Shown piece by piece: positions 1 to 6,373 of a stretch of DNA of 15,718 bases. The notes under the pieces were generated by a model, which was given only the letters and a program-made list of their open reading frames with translations, was not told where the DNA came from and did no database searches. The translations under genes and the position numbers were made by a program. This DNA is from Candidatus Heimdallarchaeota archaeon. Lineage in GTDB: Archaea > Asgardarchaeota > Heimdallarchaeia > Heimdallarchaeales > Heimdallarchaeaceae. Each line of letters starts with the position of its first letter. Within the stretch, counting starts at the first letter, position 1. The stretch is from contig JAUVXQ010000019.1 in the NCBI GenBank assembly GCA_030603505.1, forward strand, positions 1 through 15,718. Reading direction: 5' to 3'.

Positions 1-211
1 CAGGTTCAGGTTCAGGTTCTATAGGTAGAGATGGTTCTACTGCAGGCTTAACAGGAGGTTGGACACGATCACTAACAAGGGATTCAAGTGTATCACTAAT
101 ATTCACTATTTTTGTAAAAACAAATTTTATTTTTTCATCTAATAGAGCTATACTCTCCTCTATTTTTTTTAGCTTATTATTATAAATTCTATCCTTGTCA
201 GAATTTGACAT
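1..211 (-). CDS. Partial coiled-coil/proline-rich protein of unknown function (runs off left edge)
   Basis: The reverse strand is open from an ATG at 211 to the window edge, giving 70 codons. An in-frame TAA lies about 11 codons upstream, so this ATG is the only good start. The first 45 or so residues are charged and helix-prone (many Lys, Glu and Ile/Leu), suggesting a short coiled coil. They are followed by a Pro/Glu/Val-rich stretch that ends in an EPEPEP repeat, encoded by tandem GGTTCA units on the plus strand. No hydrophobic segment is seen. I do not recognise a family. The Pro-Glu tail looks like a linker to a domain beyond the edge. The C-terminus is missing, so function cannot be assigned. 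Confidence 0.55.
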   Translation of the reverse strand, partial: MSNSDKDRIYNNKLKKIEESIALLDEKIKFVFTKIVNISDTLESLVSDRVQPPVKPAVEPSLPIEPEPEP

Positions 212-242
212 CCATCTTAATAATATGTTAGATGTTCTATAA

Positions 243-270
243 AAAGATTATCTGTTAAAGATTATCTGTT
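243..270. repeat. Perfect 14-bp tandem direct repeat
   Basis: AAAGATTATCTGTT occurs twice head-to-tail with no spacer, in the intergenic region between the divergent genes at 211 and 440. It lies about 32 bases upstream of the minus-strand start at 211. It could be a regulator site or a simple slippage duplication. Confidence 0.6.
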
Positions 271-335
271 TAGAGTTTACCTTTTTCTATAATTTCGTTT
301 TTTCAAGTAAAGTTATTTTGATTGGGTCTATTTTT

Positions 336-348
336 TTACATATTGTAA
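336..348. promoter_or_regulatory. Inverted repeat TTACA-N3-TGTAA upstream of the amidohydrolase gene
   Basis: TTACATATTGTAA is a 5-bp perfect inverted repeat around a TAT spacer, about 90 bases before the ATG at 440 and next to a T-run. It is AT-rich and could be an operator or simply part of a TATA region. The rest of 212-439 holds no gene that I can see. No clear ribosome binding site precedes 440. Confidence 0.25.
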
Positions 349-439
349 GATCTTTCTAATCAAACATTTTTATGAGATCCATTTAACTAATCAAAAAAAC
401 AATAGAAAGATACAAAAAACAGTAAAAAAACTTTCAAAC

Positions 440-1624
440 ATGGAATTTGAGGAATTGAAACACAAACTTATTGATGAAGCTAAATCACTGGAATCATATC
501 TCATTGATGCAAGAAGACATATTCACATGTATCCGGAAATTGGATTTGAAGAAGAAAAGACAGCTGAATATATTGAGAAAGAACTAAAAACAATGGGCTA
601 TGAAACTCAGAGATCTGCAAAAACAGGTGTTATTGCTATTTTAGAAGGTGCAAAGGAAGGGAAAACTATTGCATTGAGAGCAGATATCGACGCATTAAAT
701 TTGACTGAAGAAAATGATGTTCCATACAAAAGCAAAAACATAGGTAAGATGCATGCTTGCGGGCATGATGTTCATACAGCTTCCCTCTTGACTGCTGCTA
801 GAATAATTAAGAAGTATCGAGATAACCTTACTGGTAAAGTTAAGTTTATTTTCCAACCAGCTGAGGAAGGAGGTGGAGGAGCACTTAAGATTATAGAAGA
901 TGGTCATTTAGATGATGTTGACGCTATTTTCGGTCTTCATGTTTGGAGAGAACTTCCTTCTGGGATTATTGGCTCCCGAAAAGGACCATTTTTAGCTTCT
1001 TCTGATGAATTTACAATAACAATCAAAGGTAAAGGAGGTCATGCTGCAAGTCCTCATCAAACTTTTGATCCTACAGCTGTTCTTGTAGACATTTATAATG
1101 CTTTACAGAAAATAGTTTCCAGAGAAATAAATCCTGTTGAACACGTAGTAATAACATCACCTGTTTTCAAGGGAAGTGATGCATTTAATATTATTCCTCC
1201 TGAGGCTTTATTGAAAGGAACATTCAGGACTTTTAATAATGAGGTTAGAGATTATATTGTCAAACGTATAACAGAGATTGCTGAAGGATACAGTCGAGCT
1301 TGGAGATGCGAATGTTCTGTTGAATTTGATAAAATTCACTACCCCCCAACTGTGAACGATCCTCAAACAACAGTAAATGCAATGAAAATACTGGAGACTA
1401 TAGGACCAGTCACGGAAGTCGATCTTACATTAGGAGGAGAAGATTTTTCGTTTTATCAAGAACGAACAAAAGGTGTTTTCATTGCTTTGGGTTTGTATAA
1501 TGAGGAAAAGGGTATAATTCATCCTCATCATCATCCTCAATTTGATGTTGATGAAGAAACTATTTGGAAAGGTGCTGCTATCTATTCTCTTCTAGCTTTT
1601 TATGGAACATATAGCATGGACTAG
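440..1624 (+). CDS. M20D family metallo-amidohydrolase (N-acyl-amino acid / IAA-amino acid hydrolase type)
   Basis: This is a cytoplasmic zinc-dependent hydrolase that cleaves an amide bond in an N-acyl amino acid or similar conjugate. The 394-residue length is normal for the family. Metal-site motifs are all present: HACGHDVH at residues 105-112, Glu142-Glu143 in QPAEEG, His167 in GLHVW, and a C-terminal histidine cluster, HPHHHPQFDVDE, at 361-372. The dimerisation domain (FTITIKGKGGHAASPH) lies between. The N-terminal RRHIHMYPEIGFEE block is also typical. There is no signal peptide. The start at 440 gives the expected N-terminus, though no Shine-Dalgarno site is evident. The gene stands alone, convergent with the next one. 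The substrate cannot be told from sequence: hippurate, acyl-amino acid and carboxypeptidase activities all occur in M20D. Confidence 0.93.
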   Translation: MEFEELKHKLIDEAKSLESYLIDARRHIHMYPEIGFEEEKTAEYIEKELKTMGYETQRSAKTGVIAILEGAKEGKTIALRADIDALNLTEENDVPYKSKNIGKMHACGHDVHTASLLTAARIIKKYRDNLTGKVKFIFQPAEEGGGGALKIIEDGHLDDVDAIFGLHVWRELPSGIIGSRKGPFLASSDEFTITIKGKGGHAASPHQTFDPTAVLVDIYNALQKIVSREINPVEHVVITSPVFKGSDAFNIIPPEALLKGTFRTFNNEVRDYIVKRITEIAEGYSRAWRCECSVEFDKIHYPPTVNDPQTTVNAMKILETIGPVTEVDLTLGGEDFSFYQERTKGVFIALGLYNEEKGIIHPHHHPQFDVDEETIWKGAAIYSLLAFYGTYSMD

Positions 1625-1639
1625 ATATAGATATGCACC

Positions 1640-1655
1640 TTTTTACTCTTTTATT
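1640..1655 (+). terminator. T-rich terminator after the amidohydrolase
   Basis: Two oligo-T runs (T5 and T4, separated by ACTC) begin 15 bases after the stop codon, in the manner of archaeal intrinsic termination. They overlap the 3' end of the convergent gene. Confidence 0.4.
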
Positions 1656-2569
1656 GTTATAAAACTGATTTTTTCAAGAGAAATATACTTGTTTATTAAC
1701 AAACTAGCCATTGCAGACATAAATTGAGAAAATGTAATTGACATACTAATTTTTTCTAAGATTTCAATGTAAAGACCAAGAGTTGTCATTTTCACATTAT
1801 TTGAACTGGTTTTTGCTATGAGACTGTACATATTCATCTCTTCTTTACTCAGATTCTTAATTAGATTAATCCAGTCATCTCCAAGATTCAGAATTTCATT
1901 CTGTTTCAAAGTAGTTTTTGGGAAAGTATAACTTGAGTTTAACAACACTTCTAATTCCATTATTTCTTGTTTTGAAGGTTTTTTGTGGATTCTATCAGTG
2001 AGATAATCACAAAGATAACTCAACATCCCTTCGTCAAACATGGTTATGGACTCCAGTATTTTAGCTACTTTGTCTAGCCACTGTTGAACGATGTTATTCG
2101 ATATTTTTGTTGAAAAAGTAGCTTTAATTTTTATAAAACCAAGGGGAGATTTCCGTGAAAGTGCCTTTCCTTCTTTGAGAACTTCATATTCATAGATATG
2201 TTGCCTTAAATTATCATTGATCATCATTTTTGTTAAATGGGGATGATCAAGCTCTCTAATAGGATTTATTATTACTGTAGGTAAGGCTGTCGCTTTTGGT
2301 GATGGTATCCCTAAGTCAAAAGCTGGCTTTTTCTTTTCTTTTTTCGTTCCAATTGGGTCAACTAATACTTGAGATCTAACGGTGTAGGAAGTGTCGACAA
2401 AAAGAATACTTGCTTTCATTTGGTCATCCTTGCAATTATGTACATCGATAATTTCAACATATCCTGCAGAATTCATTTTTGGTTGCAAAACTTTTGGTAT
2501 TATAGTTAACCTTATTTTTTGACATAAGTTGCACATATATTCTATAGCTGTACTAATTGCTTCGCTCAA
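1643..2569 (-). CDS. Unrecognised protein with possible N-terminal Cys/His metal site
   Basis: This 308-residue protein belongs to no family I recognise. The N-terminal quarter has Cys13-x2-Cys16 and later His44-x-Cys46, a spacing compatible with a small zinc-binding fold. It is followed by a hydrophobic/acidic strand (ASILFVDTSYTVRSQVLVD) that suggests a beta-hairpin. A basic linker (KKEKKK) comes next, and the last 150 residues look alpha-helical. No membrane segment or signal peptide is seen. The start is a TTG at 2569, supported by an AGGTGT ribosome binding site five bases upstream and a TATA-like box at 2602-2609. The N-terminal pattern resembles modules I associate with Asgard proteins, but that is a weak impression. 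Confidence 0.75.
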   Translation of the reverse strand: MSEAISTAIEYMCNLCQKIRLTIIPKVLQPKMNSAGYVEIIDVHNCKDDQMKASILFVDTSYTVRSQVLVDPIGTKKEKKKPAFDLGIPSPKATALPTVIINPIRELDHPHLTKMMINDNLRQHIYEYEVLKEGKALSRKSPLGFIKIKATFSTKISNNIVQQWLDKVAKILESITMFDEGMLSYLCDYLTDRIHKKPSKQEIMELEVLLNSSYTFPKTTLKQNEILNLGDDWINLIKNLSKEEMNMYSLIAKTSSNNVKMTTLGLYIEILEKISMSITFSQFMSAMASLLINKYISLEKISFITIKE

Positions 2570-2574
2570 TTGCT

Positions 2575-2580
2575 ACACCT
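2575..2580 (-). promoter_or_regulatory. Ribosome binding site fixing a TTG start
   Basis: AGGTGT on the minus strand lies five bases before the TTG at 2569. It matches the archaeal anti-Shine-Dalgarno and is the reason for choosing this non-ATG start. Confidence 0.6.
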
Positions 2581-2601
2581 AATCTGCTAGTATTTGGCTG
2601 A

Positions 2602-2609
2602 TTTATAAA
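2602..2609 (-). promoter_or_regulatory. TATA-like box for the 1643-2569 gene
   Basis: TTTATAAA is centred 36 bases upstream of the TTG start. Using the usual archaeal spacing of about 26 bases, transcription would begin near 2580, just before the ribosome binding site. The rest of 2610-2857 is AT-rich intergenic DNA with no credible gene. Confidence 0.4.
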
Positions 2610-2817
2610 AATATATATGATTTACAAACATAGATTATTGAACAGAAAAATTATGACTTTGATGTAAGGTTATCATATTTTTTTCAACTCACCTTGTTAA
2701 GAAAGTCATCTTTAAAGTAAAGTACCTTTTTAGAAGATTGTATTTGTATTAGACGAAGAATTAGAGCATTTAGGAAATAATATAACAATTAATGTTCGAA
2801 TATATTGGAACAGACAA

Positions 2818-2825
2818 TTTATATT
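2818..2825 (+). promoter_or_regulatory. TATA-like box for the 2858-3322 gene
   Basis: TTTATATT is centred about 36 bases upstream of the ATG at 2858. This predicts a transcript start near 2848 and a leader of about ten bases. No good ribosome binding site is seen. Confidence 0.4.
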
Positions 2826-2857
2826 TGTGTCAGTGAATAGCATAATGGGGATTATTT

Positions 2858-3322
2858 ATGGAAGATGAAGTTAGAGAATCTTCACTAAAAGAATTACAAA
2901 ACACATTTAGTGACAGACCTACAACCTATAATGCTATTGCTTTGGGAAAAGCCATAGCTGAAGACAAATCTTCTTTAGAGGTAAAGAAATGGAGATTTGC
3001 TATGGCGTTTGGTGTTAAGAGGACAGACAAAACTGCAGTTTCATCGTTAAAAGCATGGTATTCTGCAATAATGCTTGATAGTAATATGTCTGTAATGCAG
3101 AAGATAAAAGATGTAAAGAGTATGTTGGATAATCGTTTTCTTTCCAAAGATGTTTTAAGTGATGTTGTCAAATTTATTTATAGTAAACAGCAGGAAAATC
3201 CAAATCTTTTAAGTTATCTCTCTGATGATTTCTGTAGTAGTGACAAAATACCAGAGGATATCAAATCCTATATCGAAAAACGATGCAAAGACACAAATGG
3301 TACTTTAACTAATTATGTATGA
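2858..3322 (+). CDS. Small unrecognised, mostly helical protein
   Basis: A 154-residue protein of no family I recognise. It is predicted soluble and almost wholly alpha-helical, with alternating charged and hydrophobic residues (for example SVMQKIKDVKSMLDNRF) and two cysteines near the C-terminus. It has no signal peptide, membrane span or metal motif. The ATG at 2858 is the first usable start; an ATG 13 bases earlier is in another frame and stops at once. The gene is convergent with the next one, with only 18 bases between stop codons. It may be a lineage-specific orphan. Confidence 0.65.
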   Translation: MEDEVRESSLKELQNTFSDRPTTYNAIALGKAIAEDKSSLEVKKWRFAMAFGVKRTDKTAVSSLKAWYSAIMLDSNMSVMQKIKDVKSMLDNRFLSKDVLSDVVKFIYSKQQENPNLLSYLSDDFCSSDKIPEDIKSYIEKRCKDTNGTLTNYV

Positions 3323-3340
3323 TTTGATTTTGTTATATTC

Positions 3341-4120
3341 TTAATATCCTAAGATTTTACTGTAAACATTTGTTATAAGCTTAATATCAGAGTGAGTTAT
3401 TCCAAATTGTAAAAACTGATAATTTTGAACCTCAAGACTTAGAAGTCTTTCAAATTCATTTGAATCAAACTTTGATGAATATAATGTTACTGACTCTTTC
3501 AAGCAGAATTCTAGATCTTTATCAGATAGGACCTTTAACTTCCAAAAAATCAGGCACCTAGACACAAAGAGTACTAACTCATCTAATGTTCTTATTTTTT
3601 GGCTATTAAATTCAGTGAACTGTAGAAAAAGGAGAGATGTAATACACAAGATTTCATTCAATCTAGGGAGAAAACGCGAAGTTTTTTTTAGTTCTTGAAT
3701 CAATTCTTTAAAGGAAATTATAACGCTTATTTTGTCATCTAATTCTACTTTAACTTCGATTCCACAAGATTTTACAAAGTTTTGCAACCCCTCATACATC
3801 TTAAGGATGTCTTCTTTCAGATAAACAGGCAATTCCTTACCTAAAGGATATTCTCGTGCGAGATAAAACGCTTTATGAGCTATTCCACTGATATAGAGAA
3901 GTAAGCTAGCACTTGAGTTATTTTTATTCCAAATATGTTGAAGAAAATCAACAAGAACAAATGGATCAACATTTAGGTTCACATAACTAGAAAGTAAATC
4001 TGTTATGAATTCAATTTTAATGTCATCTAGTGATTCTTTTAGTTCCTTTAGAATGGCAGAAGATAGCCCTTCAAATTCAGCTCTGATTTGAATTTCTTCT
4101 TCTAGATTGTCTGTTGACAT
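3341..4120 (-). CDS. Unrecognised helical protein, 259 residues
   Basis: A soluble-looking, leucine- and lysine-rich protein with no family I can name. The first 45 residues are strongly acidic and amphipathic (EEEIQIRAEFEGLSSAILKE), suggesting a helix or short coiled coil. The middle holds hydrophobic helices such as CITSLLFLQF near residue 160, too short and too interrupted by polar residues to be clear membrane spans. Start: an ATG at 4120 and no other methionine nearby. No strong ribosome binding site is seen. The gene diverges from the glycosyltransferase gene across about 155 bases and converges on the 154-residue orphan. Confidence 0.68.
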   Translation of the reverse strand: MSTDNLEEEIQIRAEFEGLSSAILKELKESLDDIKIEFITDLLSSYVNLNVDPFVLVDFLQHIWNKNNSSASLLLYISGIAHKAFYLAREYPLGKELPVYLKEDILKMYEGLQNFVKSCGIEVKVELDDKISVIISFKELIQELKKTSRFLPRLNEILCITSLLFLQFTEFNSQKIRTLDELVLFVSRCLIFWKLKVLSDKDLEFCLKESVTLYSSKFDSNEFERLLSLEVQNYQFLQFGITHSDIKLITNVYSKILGY

Positions 4121-4216
4121 GGTTAAAATTACATTTTATAGCTTAATGTTTATTTCGGTATCTCAAGAAAAGATTATTGACAATAATACCGACGATATTT
4201 TTTTCCTTTTTTTTGG

Positions 4217-4224
4217 AAAATATA
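4217..4224 (+). promoter_or_regulatory. Candidate TATA box for the glycosyltransferase gene
   Basis: AAAATATA is centred about 55 bases before the ATG at 4276. The expected transcript start is near 4247, giving a leader of about 30 bases. This is one of several AT-rich possibilities in the region. Confidence 0.25.
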
Positions 4225-4275
4225 GCGTTAATTTGATAACCACAACGCTTTTGAAGTGAACATCAATTTTTTCAT

Positions 4276-5499
4276 ATGAGCTTTTCTGTGTTCATTCCCA
4301 CACTAGAAATAGGCCCTCCTTACACTGGTCCAATGGTGGGATTGAGAAGATACGCTTATTCTCTTGTACATTCACTTTCTAATTGTAATATTGAAGTTCA
4401 CGTTGTAACTACTTCAAAACTACCACCAAATGATCAACTTCTGGAGAAAGAGAATGTTTATTTCCACTACGTACCTACAAAGATTTCGTCAAGAGGTGTT
4501 TACAGTACTAAAACACATATGTTTGCAAAAAATCATATAAAATTTTCAAAAGATGCTTTTGAAATTTTTGAACAACTCCACTATGATAATCCCTTCGACC
4601 TTATTCATTCCATTGAATTATCAGTCTATGCTTTTGCACAAGCAAAGAAAAAAAAACGGTTAAATATTCCTCTACTAATGTCGGCCCATGGCCCTGTAAC
4701 TACAGGAACACTAAAATCAAAATTATTTGTTCGTCGCAGATACAGAAGATTGTTGAGAAAAACAATTGGTTACTGTGATGCCATTATAACGTCTTCCTTT
4801 TCGTTATTAGACAAAGCAGGAAAACTTCCTGATACTCTGAAATCAAAAGTTTATATCATGCCTGCTCCTTTAAATTGCAAAATTCATTCTCAAATTCCAA
4901 AAATTGAAGATATTGAAGGATTCCGAGATAAATATTATTTGAAGAAGGGAAATCCTATTGTTCTAATACTTGGTCCCTTTATCCCTAGAAAATTACAATT
5001 AGATGTAGTTGATTTCTTCCCTGATATACTCGCAGAAGAACCTAAAACCATGTTTCTTATTATAGGAAATGGTCCACTTTTACCAAAAATTAAGGAAAAA
5101 ATCGTTGACTATGAGATAGATGAGTCCACAGTAATAACAGGTTATGTTAGTGATAAAGAACTTCTAATAGCGTATAACATTAGTGATCTACTCCTTTATC
5201 CGGCTGAGGAAGGTAGTTTTGGAACACCAATCGTGGAGGCAATGGCAAGTGGAATTCCAGTTATAACGGGAGATGCGCCACCAATGAATGAAATGTTACC
5301 ACCAGGAAGTGGTTGGCTTTTTCCATTAAATAGAAAAGACATTTTGGTTGATATAATTGCTAAAATACTAAAAAACAAAGAAGAAAGCCGCCAGTTTGCT
5401 TTTGAAACGAAAAAACATGCATTGAAAAACTACGACTATAGCGTAGTTGGTAAGAAGTTGATCAAAACCTACAAAATGATTGTAAAGGATAGTACTTGA
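4276..5499 (+). CDS. Family 4 glycosyltransferase (GT-B fold)
   Basis: It transfers a sugar from a nucleotide-sugar donor, probably retaining, at the cytoplasmic side of the membrane. The 407-residue length is typical of GT4. The N-terminal Rossmann domain opens with a variant glycine loop (GPPYTGPMVGLRRYAYSLV) where GT4 enzymes bind the acceptor side. The C-terminal domain has the usual strand-loop VLILGPFIPRK and LIIGNGPLLPKIKE, then the donor-binding region EEGSFGTPIVEAMASG from Glu311, and GDAPPMNEMLPPGSGWLF. The glutamate pair is spaced E-x8-E (312 and 321), one residue longer than the common E-x7-E. There is no signal peptide or membrane span. It is first of three plus-strand genes that end in the prenol-kinase-like fusion, so a role in lipid-linked or surface glycan synthesis is reasonable but inferred. 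Donor and acceptor are unknown. Confidence 0.9.
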   Translation: MSFSVFIPTLEIGPPYTGPMVGLRRYAYSLVHSLSNCNIEVHVVTTSKLPPNDQLLEKENVYFHYVPTKISSRGVYSTKTHMFAKNHIKFSKDAFEIFEQLHYDNPFDLIHSIELSVYAFAQAKKKKRLNIPLLMSAHGPVTTGTLKSKLFVRRRYRRLLRKTIGYCDAIITSSFSLLDKAGKLPDTLKSKVYIMPAPLNCKIHSQIPKIEDIEGFRDKYYLKKGNPIVLILGPFIPRKLQLDVVDFFPDILAEEPKTMFLIIGNGPLLPKIKEKIVDYEIDESTVITGYVSDKELLIAYNISDLLLYPAEEGSFGTPIVEAMASGIPVITGDAPPMNEMLPPGSGWLFPLNRKDILVDIIAKILKNKEESRQFAFETKKHALKNYDYSVVGKKLIKTYKMIVKDST

Positions 5500-5677
5500 A
5501 AATATATTCTAACTCCACATAAAGGAAGAGTAATTCTGTTATATCAAATTAGAGTAATTTTGAAAGCCTTAAATAGTCCGTGAACTTATGCTTTGAACAT
5601 AATAAACAAAAATAAGAATTTCAAAGAGATTCATTCACTGTTAGATAAACATTGTAAAAATTCCAAACACCAATAAG

Positions 5678-6268
5678 GTGAAACATCTGAAAGATAAAAG
5701 AAAAATATCAAGAAAAGAGAAATGGTTGCTATATAAGTATCGTTTAGCTCATCACCCTCTATGCCAATATTTCTCTAACCATGTTTATCATATAACGATT
5801 AAGGGAAAAAGTTACTATGTATGCAAAGGATGCGTTAACTTAAATTTGGGGATGATATTTGGGACTATTTTAGCTCCTTTTATCTTGGTATTTCTTGATA
5901 TAAAATCTTGGGAAGCTTTCATTGCTACATGGGTTCTCTTCCTTTTTACGCCTTTAGGAGTGTTCATCAACCTTCCCCGAAAGATTAAAGATTTCTTCAG
6001 ATTTCTATTAGGAATTGGTCAGGTTAGTGCGATTGTAACTGTAATTCTATCAATTACTGAATTGATCAAAGGTTGGAGCATTTGGTCACTTATCATGTGT
6101 ATTGTTACATTAATCACTTATTTTGTTAGTCGCAGAGTGCTTATGAGGGTTAGAGAAAGAAGAAACAGAGAAATATGTCTTAACTGTGACCAATACTATC
6201 TTCCACATTGTGAAGGGATGGGTGATTTCCCTAATAGACAAACTAATTTAGAAAGTAGTGACAAATAA
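5678..6268 (+). CDS. DUF2085-like membrane protein with Cys motifs
   Basis: A 196-residue integral membrane protein. Near the N-terminus Cys29 is followed by VCKGCVNLNLG (Cys49, Cys52), which resembles the conserved CxxC block of DUF2085 proteins ahead of their first membrane span. About four hydrophobic segments follow (approximately 55-75, 78-95, 105-125 and 130-150). The cytoplasmic tail has Cys167-x2-Cys170 and His177-Cys178, so a second metal site is possible. The biochemical role of DUF2085 is unknown to me. The GTG at 5678 is the first start after an in-frame TAG, but AGGTGA at 5676-5681 overlaps it and sits five bases before an in-frame CTG at 5687, so the start is uncertain by three codons. 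The prenol-kinase-like fusion follows 105 bases downstream on the same strand. Confidence 0.72.
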   Translation: MKHLKDKRKISRKEKWLLYKYRLAHHPLCQYFSNHVYHITIKGKSYYVCKGCVNLNLGMIFGTILAPFILVFLDIKSWEAFIATWVLFLFTPLGVFINLPRKIKDFFRFLLGIGQVSAIVTVILSITELIKGWSIWSLIMCIVTLITYFVSRRVLMRVRERRNREICLNCDQYYLPHCEGMGDFPNRQTNLESSDK

Positions 6269-6360
6269 GACATACATAGAGAAGGTTAACTTTTTATTAT
6301 TCCTCTCCTCTGCTTCCAATAACTATAGAAATAACAATCAAGGATTATATTAGTAATTAT

Positions 6361-6366
6361 AGGTGA
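6361..6366 (+). promoter_or_regulatory. Ribosome binding site for the kinase-like fusion gene
   Basis: AGGTGA lies seven bases before the ATG at 6374 and supports that start. Confidence 0.55.
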
Positions 6367-6373
6367 AAAATCT

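Noticed and set aside
2635..2676. Tiny minus-strand frame with an AGGTGAG upstream at 2690-2696
   Set aside because: Only 13 codons, spacing to the ATG is long (about 11-13 bases), and nothing else supports expression.
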